A stretch of DNA of 13,339 nt from Myxococcales bacterium (lineage in GTDB: Bacteria > Myxococcota > Polyangia > HGW-17 > SLPX01), in NCBI GenBank assembly GCA_007131745.1, contig SLPX01000410.1:1-13339 (forward strand), written 5' to 3'. Positions 7,275 through 13,339 of the stretch are shown here, in pieces. Numbering within the stretch: position 1 is the stretch's first letter; each line of letters begins with the position of its first letter. A model generated the notes under the pieces. It was not told the origin of the DNA. It ran no database searches and saw nothing but the letters and a program-made list of their open reading frames with translations. Position numbers and translations under genes: made by a program.

Positions 7275-7454
7275 TATCCTGATTCACGCGGCCCCGTGGC
7301 TTGTTGAATTTAATGTAAAAATTTCAGGGTGCAAAAGAGGGGGGTTTTTATCTGGCTGTTTTTGCGTTCCTGGGGTATGTTTACAGCTAGATTGTAAAAG
7401 CTGTTTCAGTGGCATTGCATTTTTTTTGCATAATTCACCATGGAGGAAAAAAAT
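7275..7454 (+). promoter_or_regulatory. Upstream region of the large lipoprotein gene
   Basis: 180 bp between the RCC1 stop and the next start. It holds two overlapping 6-bp inverted repeats that cannot form together: TTTACA/TGTAAA (7380-7385 with 7393-7398) and ACAGCT/AGCTGT (7383-7388 with 7399-7404). A CATAAT at about 7430 could be a -10 box but no matching -35 is seen. No convincing terminator follows the RCC1 gene. Confidence 0.3.
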
Positions 7455-9710
7455 ATGTCGGTCGGGAAAACATTTTGTCTTGGGTTATTACTCGTTTCCG
7501 CGTTGTTGGTTGCCGGAGGTTGTGGAGGATCAGGTGGAGTGAAAGATGACGCCGGAACTATTGATTCCACCATCCCTGATTCCGCGTTGTCACCTGATTC
7601 CGCGTTGACCGGAACGGCTTCTCTCAGCTTTGTGCCGACCTGGGGGCCGGGCGCGGGCCGACAGTTCCAGGGAAACGCTTGGAAGGCATTAATCGACAAC
7701 AACGTGTATACGCCTGCTGCCATGGAATTTCGCGATACCCGCCTGGTCATCATGCTTTGCGATGTTGCGGATCATAAGTGTGAGAATCCCCTTCTACTGA
7801 GGGAAATCCTTGAGAGCGAAACAAGTGGAGATCCCATACAGAACAGTTTCGGTCCCGAAATCACCGCGAACGATCTGCCCGGAGGGACCTTTTTGTTCAT
7901 GGTGTTTGCCGACACCGGGATTTCCCGCGCGATGGGTTACGGTTGGGACGATGATTTCGAAACGAAAGAGACTTCTTGGGGTGGAGTGGTGAGCGAAATG
8001 GACATAATGCTCAGCGACCAGGAGATTGAACCATCTCCGGGTGTCAACCCGGAACCGCTGGCGATGGAAGTGACGCTTGTCGACGATCAGGAACTCGACC
8101 TCGGAACTTTGAGGTTACAACATTTTCACGAACGGGATATTTCACCTTCTCCGGTTGCGGAAAACGGCCTGCTTGGAGTCGCGGTTGAAGACGGCCTTCG
8201 TATCGTGGATTTGAACACCCATACTGTGGTGGAAACAACCGAAGGAAGCGGTTCATACGTATTTGTAATGAGGGACGGGGCGAACGAGCCTTTCGGGGGC
8301 GTTGTTTGCGGCATGATCCGTGGTCCCGGAAACTCGGTCTATCTCTTGTACGATGACCCCTCTGAAGGAGGCGCCGGTTATGTGGTTCCATTTGACGTGG
8401 AAAGCCGCACCCAGCTCCATGGCGGGAATCGCATTCTTCTTCCGGGCTCTGGCGGACACATGCCGTGTCGAGGCATATATCATGAAGGAACGGAAGGCCG
8501 GGGGTATCTCTGGATTACGAACGCATCTGCATCCAGGCTGAATGCAAGCGGCGCAGCGGCAGGAGAAGGCATCTGGCACGTTGAAACGGGAGGCCTTGCA
8601 AATGGAGACATTACGGCTGTTTACATGGACGGGGGCGATGATCCACTGCTTCAGTATGGCATAGACGATTTCGCCGCTCACGGTGACACCCTGTACATGA
8701 GTTTCACCGGAACGCACTCCTCCGGAGCCGCGCCCGAACCGTGCCGGACGGCTCACTGTGTTTTCAAGGCGGAATTTGATGAAAACACCGGAGCCCCGGA
8801 TTTGAGAAGCAGCGGTGATTATGATTATTTCGTTGGACCAGAGGTGGGAGCCTCCTACACGAACGAAAACGATGAAGTGCTTTGCATCGAGGGAGTATCG
8901 CCATGGACTGCAATAGCCGCGGCTACATTTCATGACGGCAGAAATTTGATTTTCATTGGAGGCTGCCTTGAAGTTGCGGCCTTTGATGCTGATACGGGGG
9001 AGGAACTTGATATGTCTCCGTTGGAGTCCGTCCGCGGGTTGGACGGCACCTTGTTCGGACAGGCATTCAATGCTTTTGCGTTGTCTCCGGATGGTTCGGT
9101 TCTTTGGGCGTTGCCGCAGGTCAAGTCCTCGGTGCATTTTTACATACGCCGCGGCATATTCGACCCGGACCTCAGACAGACATTCAACAGATATATGGCT
9201 TTGCCCATTGACTTGTCTCAGGGTGAAGTTCCGGCGCTGCACCCCGACTTTTTGGGAGACGACATTGATGATTTTGAAGGCCCTTGGAGCGCTACGTCGT
9301 ACACAACTCCGGCTGCGGACCCCGGCATCGACATAAACTATGGTTGGTACGTTAATTACCAGCTTCGATGGCTCTCATCCAGCAACGGAGAGACTTTTCA
9401 AAGTGCGAGCATCCCCGTTGGGCCTTCTTTGGCGGTGACAAGACATGCGCTTTGGGTAAGAGGATCGGGTGCGCTGGGGCAAAGCGGACTCGGGAAAGGC
9501 GGAAATCTTGCCGTCTATGATTTCGAAACCCGGAGGGCCGTCCTTTGGCCATGGGGGGGAGAGGATTTTTATCCCTATTGGCTCGGAGGTCCCCAGGAGA
9601 ATCCGTACTCCACCGCCGGACTGCCCGCGCCCATGTTGGGCTTTGATCTTTCACCCGAGGACGCTCTCGATCATCCGACCCGGGGCATTGAGTATTTTTC
9701 TCTGGATTAG
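7455..9710 (+). CDS. Large lipoprotein of unknown function, likely beta-propeller
   Basis: Start at ATG 7455, because GGAGG (7442-7446) lies 8 bases upstream and overlaps the in-frame ATG at 7440. The 751-residue product has a signal peptide ending V-A-G-G-C23, a slightly unusual lipobox, and then a linker with repeated PDSAL. No named domain is certain. Stretches such as LLGVAVEDGLRIVDLNTHTV, GYVVPFDVESRTQL, LEVAAFDADTGEEL, FALSPDGSVLWALP and LAVYDFETRRAVLWPW look like strand pairs of YVTN/WD40-like propellers, in which a measured value is tied to a name or title. The N-terminal ~170 residues (VIMLCDVADHKC..., GGTFLFMVFADTG) may be a separate beta-sandwich. It is probably surface-exposed. 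It converges on the cyclase gene with 16 bp between the stops. Confidence 0.8.
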   Translation: MSVGKTFCLGLLLVSALLVAGGCGGSGGVKDDAGTIDSTIPDSALSPDSALTGTASLSFVPTWGPGAGRQFQGNAWKALIDNNVYTPAAMEFRDTRLVIMLCDVADHKCENPLLLREILESETSGDPIQNSFGPEITANDLPGGTFLFMVFADTGISRAMGYGWDDDFETKETSWGGVVSEMDIMLSDQEIEPSPGVNPEPLAMEVTLVDDQELDLGTLRLQHFHERDISPSPVAENGLLGVAVEDGLRIVDLNTHTVVETTEGSGSYVFVMRDGANEPFGGVVCGMIRGPGNSVYLLYDDPSEGGAGYVVPFDVESRTQLHGGNRILLPGSGGHMPCRGIYHEGTEGRGYLWITNASASRLNASGAAAGEGIWHVETGGLANGDITAVYMDGGDDPLLQYGIDDFAAHGDTLYMSFTGTHSSGAAPEPCRTAHCVFKAEFDENTGAPDLRSSGDYDYFVGPEVGASYTNENDEVLCIEGVSPWTAIAAATFHDGRNLIFIGGCLEVAAFDADTGEELDMSPLESVRGLDGTLFGQAFNAFALSPDGSVLWALPQVKSSVHFYIRRGIFDPDLRQTFNRYMALPIDLSQGEVPALHPDFLGDDIDDFEGPWSATSYTTPAADPGIDINYGWYVNYQLRWLSSSNGETFQSASIPVGPSLAVTRHALWVRGSGALGQSGLGKGGNLAVYDFETRRAVLWPWGGEDFYPYWLGGPQENPYSTAGLPAPMLGFDLSPEDALDHPTRGIEYFSLD
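7575..7607 (+). repeat. Short 18-bp tandem repeat in the lipoprotein linker
   Basis: CCTGATTCCGCGTTG occurs at 7575-7589 and 7593-7607, encoding PDSAL twice, just after the lipobox. The copies are identical in DNA, so this looks like recent slippage in a flexible linker. Confidence 0.8.
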
Positions 9711-9726
9711 GGCTGTCGTCTGCCGG

Positions 9727-11709
9727 CTATTTTGACTCATGGGTGAATACGCCGTCCCAAGAAACGGGAGGGCTTTCAACGTATGTGACGCAACGTTCTC
9801 GTATCACGCCAAGGTGGCCGTCGATGGAAAACTCTTGATCTATCGACCGGATCTCATCAAGGGCCTCCTTGAACTCTCCTTTGAAATAAAGGTTCATCAC
9901 CTTGTTCGTTTTTTGAACGAGAGGAGGTTTTTTTCCGTTCGTCTTTTTCAGCGGCCCATAAAGAGTCACCGGAATGTTCTTTCCCTTTACGCGGACCTTG
10001 TCGATAAGTTTCAGTTCGAATTCATCCTTCAGCCTTTCAGCTGTTTCATCGGATATCAGGATTTCCTGGTCATATTGTTTGGTAAGGCTTTCGATCCTGG
10101 ATGCAAGATTGACCGCGTCTCCGATTACCGTGTACTCGGTCCGATTCTGTGACCCGATATTTCCAACAACCGCTTCACCGGTATGAATCCCGATGCCGAT
10201 TTTTAAATCCTGTTTTATTCTCTTGTTTAGGGATGCGAGTTCGTCCAGCATCTTGCGGGCGGAACACACCGCGTTCAGGGATGAGTTTTCCAGTTTGTTG
10301 GGAGCGCCGTATACAGCCAGGATACCGTCGCCCATGTATTTGTTTATCGAACCGCCGAAGGCCGTAATGATGCTATCCATGGCTTCGAAGTAATCATTCA
10401 ACAAACCGACCACCTGTTCGGGTTCCATGGATTCCGACAAGCTCGTAAAACTCCTGATATCCGAAAACAGGATGGTGATTAGCGCTTTTTCACCGCCAAG
10501 CGCCACGTTGCCGTTCAGGATGTCCTGCATCACATCCTTTGATACGTACCTTCCAAAGGTGGTTTTTATGAAATCCCTGTCTTTCAGTCCGGCCGCCATG
10601 TCGTTGAAGCTCTTTGTGAGATAGCCGATTTCATCCCGGCTCTGAACTTGAAGACGCCGCTCGTAATTACCTTTTGCTATGTATTTGGCGCCTTCGGCGA
10701 GATCCAGAATGGGGTGGGCTATTCTGTGGCTTATATAGGTAATGGTGAAGGCCAACAATAAAAGAGATGCTATGATACCCCCGGCGAATATGGTTAAAAG
10801 ACGCTGCAACGGCTGATATACTTCGCTTTTGGGGAGATGAAAAACAAGAAACCAGCCTGCCCGATCGATAGCCGCTATGGTGACATAATCTTTCCCGCTG
10901 TAGATTTTTACATTATCGAAAAGTTCCGTTGTCCCATCCTTTGTGTCGGCTTCCCTGAATCGCTGAAAGAAACCTGCGTCTTCGGTGTCTTGAATTCGAT
11001 TTTTCAAGACCTTGCTTTTGTCGGGGTGGCTGACAAACAAACCTTCTCCGTCGACCAGGTAAGCATAACTTGCTTTCCCTATCCGCAGACTTTCCACCTT
11101 GTCTACGACATCGTCAATGAACACGTCCATGGCCAAGACACCGATAAAATCATCTTTGTTTCGGATGGGGGATGCCACGGTCACTACGACTCTTTTTGTG
11201 TAAGGATCCAGGTAGGGGGTGCTGAACACCGCCTGCTCTGAATTTTTCGCATGGATGTACCAGGGGCGTTTCCTGGGATCATATCCTGGGGGCGGAGTCC
11301 AGTCTGAGCCGGTGAAAAAGCCGCCGTCTTTTTCAAAGGCCATGTAAAGGCTTTCATTGCCGCCGAATTTTTCACACATTCTTCGGTAGAATTCTTTTCT
11401 CTCGGTCTCCGGCAATAATCCCATGGCGGCTCGGTCGGCCAAGACGGAGATCATACTGCTCTTGTCATGAAGCCAACCGTTTATGGATTCGGCCGCCTGG
11501 CCTACTTTTCCACGGCTTTTCGCCTCCAGTTCAGCAACAAGAAGATTTCTGGTGAAATAAAAGGTTGCAAAGGTGAGTGCGATCAGGACGGCGGCCGCGG
11601 TCGCAAGGACGCGGATCAGCATGCGATTTCTGAGCTTTTTGTTGAAAACCAGGGGGGGCGGCTTCCGGCTCTGTGAAAGCTCTTTCGCGTTGTTGGTGTG
11701 CTTTTTCAT
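9727..11709 (-). CDS. Membrane adenylate cyclase: dCache, HAMP and class III cyclase domains
   Basis: 660 residues: TM1 about 31-53, extracytoplasmic dCache domain about 54-300, TM2 about 303-325, HAMP about 326-380, class III cyclase about 408-590, then a helical TPR-like tail ending near WDGVF. Metal-binding D417 (LFSDIRSF) and D461 (YMGDG), adenine-selecting K457 and D531, and N534/R538 (NLASR) are all present, so it should be active and make cAMP rather than cGMP. In the sensor, Y143, R148, W150, Y166, D168 and D195 fit the dCache_1AA amino-acid-binding pattern as I remember it. The start codon overlaps the sirtuin stop in ATGA, so translation is probably coupled. The ribosome binding site is weak (GGA), in keeping with coupling. 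The ligand is inferred; the enzyme class is secure. Confidence 0.93.
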   Translation of the reverse strand: MKKHTNNAKELSQSRKPPPLVFNKKLRNRMLIRVLATAAAVLIALTFATFYFTRNLLVAELEAKSRGKVGQAAESINGWLHDKSSMISVLADRAAMGLLPETERKEFYRRMCEKFGGNESLYMAFEKDGGFFTGSDWTPPPGYDPRKRPWYIHAKNSEQAVFSTPYLDPYTKRVVVTVASPIRNKDDFIGVLAMDVFIDDVVDKVESLRIGKASYAYLVDGEGLFVSHPDKSKVLKNRIQDTEDAGFFQRFREADTKDGTTELFDNVKIYSGKDYVTIAAIDRAGWFLVFHLPKSEVYQPLQRLLTIFAGGIIASLLLLAFTITYISHRIAHPILDLAEGAKYIAKGNYERRLQVQSRDEIGYLTKSFNDMAAGLKDRDFIKTTFGRYVSKDVMQDILNGNVALGGEKALITILFSDIRSFTSLSESMEPEQVVGLLNDYFEAMDSIITAFGGSINKYMGDGILAVYGAPNKLENSSLNAVCSARKMLDELASLNKRIKQDLKIGIGIHTGEAVVGNIGSQNRTEYTVIGDAVNLASRIESLTKQYDQEILISDETAERLKDEFELKLIDKVRVKGKNIPVTLYGPLKKTNGKKPPLVQKTNKVMNLYFKGEFKEALDEIRSIDQEFSIDGHLGVIRERCVTYVESPPVSWDGVFTHESK

Positions 11710-12476
11710 TCCATGATTTGCAAATGCTCGTTAACGGCCTTGAAAAAACCGTCGATTTCCCTGTCTGCAAAAAGATCTATGCGGCCGGCCGGCATAAAGG
11801 CCTCTGACACCTCGCCCTGGTTAACCACGATAATCTTTCCGCGCGCCAAGGAGGGCAGCAAGGCGGCCGGGGTCACAACCAGCGATGAGCCCAGAATGAA
11901 CAGAAGGTCGGATTTTCCGACCATTTCACCGCAGGCATCGAGGTGTTTTACAGGTTCTCCGAAAAACACCACATCCGGCTTTATGACACCGCTGCATTCT
12001 TTGCATCTTGCAATATCATCTGTAAACGCGAGTGCGGTTGTTTCTTCAATGGAATGGTGTGTTCTGCAGTCCATGCAGTAATTGTCCCAGATTCCACCAT
12101 GTATTTCCAAAACGTTTCGGGAACCCGCGGCCTGGTGCAGAGAATCAATGTTTTGCGTCACCACGCCTTGGAGTTTTCCCTTGGCTTCCAGAGCGGCAAA
12201 AAAACGGTGAGCGAAAGTGGGCTTGATTTGATCGACAGCCGACAGGAATTCCTTGTAGAAACGATAGAACAGGGAAGGATCCCGCCGGAAAAAACCGATT
12301 TCAAAAATAAGCTCCGGGTTGTCGATTTCCGCTCGTTTGTAGATACCGTTCGGACCCCGGAAATCCGGAATGCCCGCGGCCGTGGACATCCCGGCCCCCG
12401 AAAACAGCACGATATTGTTCGCCTTGCGAATCATCTCTGCGCATTGGAGCGCCGGATCATGGATACCGTTTGTCAT
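11706..12476 (-). CDS. Sir2-family NAD-dependent protein deacylase
   Basis: ATG at 12476 has AAGGA (12483-12487 on the minus strand) 6 bases upstream. The 256-residue protein is a full-length sirtuin. It has the NAD-binding GAGMSTAAGIPDFRGPNGIY (27-46), TQNIDSLH (107-114, N109 and D111), catalytic H126 in EIHGG, and zinc ligands C134, C137, C158 and C161. FGE, GSSLVV and VVNQG follow in the usual order. IPDFRGPNGIY and the overall layout resemble the Thermotoga maritima Sir2 type (class U). The Ala-Tyr-Arg signature of SIRT5/CobB-like desuccinylases is absent, so acetyl-lysine is the likely substrate. It is cytoplasmic, uses NAD+ and is first in an operon with the adenylate cyclase (4-base overlap). 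Extra domains seen in anti-phage SIR2 proteins are missing. It may be called cobB-like, but I give no symbol. Confidence 0.95.
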   Translation of the reverse strand: MTNGIHDPALQCAEMIRKANNIVLFSGAGMSTAAGIPDFRGPNGIYKRAEIDNPELIFEIGFFRRDPSLFYRFYKEFLSAVDQIKPTFAHRFFAALEAKGKLQGVVTQNIDSLHQAAGSRNVLEIHGGIWDNYCMDCRTHHSIEETTALAFTDDIARCKECSGVIKPDVVFFGEPVKHLDACGEMVGKSDLLFILGSSLVVTPAALLPSLARGKIIVVNQGEVSEAFMPAGRIDLFADREIDGFFKAVNEHLQIME

Positions 12477-12705
12477 GTGGCGTCCTTCTCACCAAGAACC
12501 TTCTATGTGGGATTACACTGCATGCACGCAAGGTAGCCGTCTTTTTTAGCGCGGCCGATCGTCGTCTGGCGTCTGTTTTTTATTCTTATGCCTGCCGAGC
12601 AACGGGGTAAATGATATCTCGCCCCCTTTGTCGCAGACTTCGACACAACGACTATTGTTCTTTCTCCCAATTGGAACTCCTTTGAAAATGCTTTTCGATT
12701 TCTAA
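12477..12705. other. Region upstream of the sirtuin gene
   Basis: 229 bp with no recognisable gene on either strand. It should hold the promoter of the sirtuin-cyclase operon, but no pair of -35 and -10 boxes is convincing. Confidence 0.5.
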
Positions 12706-13070
12706 GTGCAGAAACAGATCAACTACTTTGACAAAGGTACGCAAAAAGAGGTGTTCGTCAAGGGTAAGAACCGTACCGACTCCGCAAACCGAAACATGAA
12801 CAAAAGCTTCAAATCGCCGCTAAGGGCTGACTCAAGAATAAGATCCCAGGACCGAGGGCGTCGAGGCGCCCGCCCGGCAAGGCGCGAGGAGGGCGAATAC
12901 TTTGACGTATTCAACCGACGAGGAACGCCGCAGGGCGGGATGGATCGGCGTACGAATCCGGGAGTTATTCTTGAGTCAGCCCTAAGCTGCTTGCGAAAGG
13001 ATATTCACCAAAAGAAGTCGCTGAGATAGTCGAGCTTGAAGAAAAAGAGATTCACAAACTGCTTCATTGA
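12706..13070 (+). pseudogene. Broken 3' end of an Rpn-family nuclease/transposase-like gene
   Basis: From 12984 the frame reads KLLAKGYSPKEVAEIVELEE and ends at TGA 13068-13070. Short helical tails of this form (LL.KG.s.eeIAe...Ls.eEI.kLl) are typical of Rpn/PD-(D/E)XK recombination-promoting nucleases. The left flank (12768-12824) continues the same frame as ...KHEQKLQIAAK once the inserted element and one CTAAG copy are removed. Further left the frame meets TAA at 12765-12767. A neighbouring frame from 12706 encodes ...QKEVFVKGKN, also Rpn-like, which suggests an older frameshift near 12768. The catalytic N-terminal domain is absent. As it stands, reading runs into TGA at 12828-12830 inside the element. 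The family assignment is from pattern recall and is moderate. Confidence 0.5.
12825..12981. mobile_element. 157-bp palindromic MITE-like element
   Basis: Perfect 17-bp terminal inverted repeats (12825-12841 and 12965-12981, GGCTGACTCAAGAATAA) are flanked by identical 5-bp direct repeats CTAAG (12820-12824 and 12982-12986), as expected of a target duplication. The centre is a hairpin GAATAC-TTTGAC-GTATTC (12895-12912), which coincides with the midpoint of the element. The arms between are GC-rich and partly complementary, e.g. CCCGCCC in the left arm against GGGCGGG in the right. The whole can fold into one long imperfect hairpin. No protein is encoded, so movement would need a transposase in trans. 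Confidence 0.7.
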
Positions 13071-13254
13071 TCTCTCACCGGCACGTGATCGCCGGTCTCT
13101 CTCTCCTGCCTTGTGGCAGTCCATGAACCCAAAAAATACCACGCAACATTTCACCTCGCAGTCCGATAATTGATGTGTTGAAAACAAAAAACATTCACAG
13201 TTTCGTGCTGAAGAAGCCGCATGGATGCAACTGAGCGAACGATGAAACCGGCGC
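13071..13254. other. Non-coding segment with two short hairpins
   Basis: Just after the remnant gene are ACCGGC/GCCGGT (13077-13082 with 13091-13096), set in TCTC runs, and CTGCC-TTGT-GGCAG (13106-13119). Neither has a T run. No convincing gene is seen from here to the window end. Confidence 0.4.
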
Positions 13255-13272
13255 AACCTCACGAGGTTTTTT
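13255..13272 (+). terminator. Terminator-like hairpin near the right end
   Basis: AACCT-CACG-AGGTT is a 5-bp stem with a tetraloop, followed by a run of six T (13267-13272). The form is that of an intrinsic terminator, though the stem is short and no intact plus-strand gene lies just upstream. Confidence 0.35.
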
Positions 13273-13339
13273 GAAAATGGATCCGACAAAACCACATGAC
13301 CGGGGATACAAAAACCTCTTCTCAAATCCTGTTATTCTG

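Noticed and set aside
8253..9242. 329-codon open frame antisense to the large lipoprotein gene
   Set aside because: Its composition is typical of a shadow frame; the opposite strand has a lipobox, ribosome binding site and strand-like protein patterns.
9727..11709. Cyclase as a CBASS-type or guanylate cyclase
   Set aside because: It is a class III enzyme with Lys/Asp purine-selecting residues, which indicates ATP, and CBASS enzymes belong to an unrelated fold.
11706..12476. Sir2 protein as part of an anti-phage defence system
   Set aside because: It is a short canonical sirtuin with zinc site and catalytic His, coupled to a cyclase; the effector or sensor partners of Thoeris, DSR or prokaryotic Argonaute systems are absent.
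12838..12950. GC-rich repeats at the right end as a CRISPR array or tRNA
   Set aside because: There are no regularly spaced identical repeats and no cloverleaf; the structure is a single inverted repeat.
13005..13325. 106-codon minus-strand open frame at the right end
   Set aside because: It has no domain or ribosome binding site and overlaps the Rpn-like tail that reads sensibly on the other strand.

Overview
The window looks like a chromosomal segment from a Myxococcota or other former deltaproteobacterial lineage of middling GC content (perhaps Bradymonadales-like; an inference only). The reasons are several Cys-rich lipoproteins with Asp/Gly/Asn-rich linkers after the lipobox, thrombospondin type 3 repeats next to a VWA domain, bacterial RCC1 propellers with a Cys pair in every blade, a PilZ protein of the deltaproteobacterial kind, and a small basic protein of a type I associate with this group. 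No rRNA, tRNA, CRISPR, prophage or complete transposon was recognised.

Layout. 1-616 is non-coding apart from a promoter at 461-489. Then come a VWA/TSP3 lipoprotein (617-2215, +), a PilZ-domain protein (2416-3129, +) and, convergent with overlapping stops, a 56-residue basic protein (3126-3296, -). A radical SAM protein (3472-4377, +) converges on a PKD/Cys-rich lipoprotein (4404-5588, -). That gene is divergent from a seven-bladed RCC1 lipoprotein (5856-7274, +), whose start is preceded by a 10-codon leader ORF. A large predicted beta-propeller lipoprotein of unknown function follows (7455-9710, +). On the minus strand a Sir2 NAD-dependent deacylase (11706-12476) and a dCache-HAMP-adenylate cyclase (9727-11709) form an operon with a 4-base ATGA overlap.

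The right end (about 12706-13070) holds the broken 3' end of what looks like an Rpn-family (PD-(D/E)XK) nuclease/transposase-like gene. It is interrupted by a 157-bp palindromic, non-coding, MITE-like element (12825-12981) with 17-bp perfect terminal inverted repeats and a 5-bp direct duplication, CTAAG. Removing the element and one CTAAG copy restores the reading frame across the junction.

How the genes may work together. Four genes encode exported, probably lipid-anchored, disulfide-rich or beta-propeller surface proteins, so most of the window concerns the cell envelope. Two genes touch nucleotide second messengers: PilZ (c-di-GMP) and the cyclase (cAMP). The cyclase sensor domain carries a residue pattern that matches, from memory, the dCache_1AA amino-acid sensor signature, and its coupling to a sirtuin suggests a link between nutrient sensing, cAMP and protein deacylation. 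I see no convincing new multi-gene system. The most distinctive observations are the element inserted in the Rpn-like remnant, the sirtuin-cyclase overlap with its predicted amino-acid sensor, and the CX4CX2C radical SAM protein.
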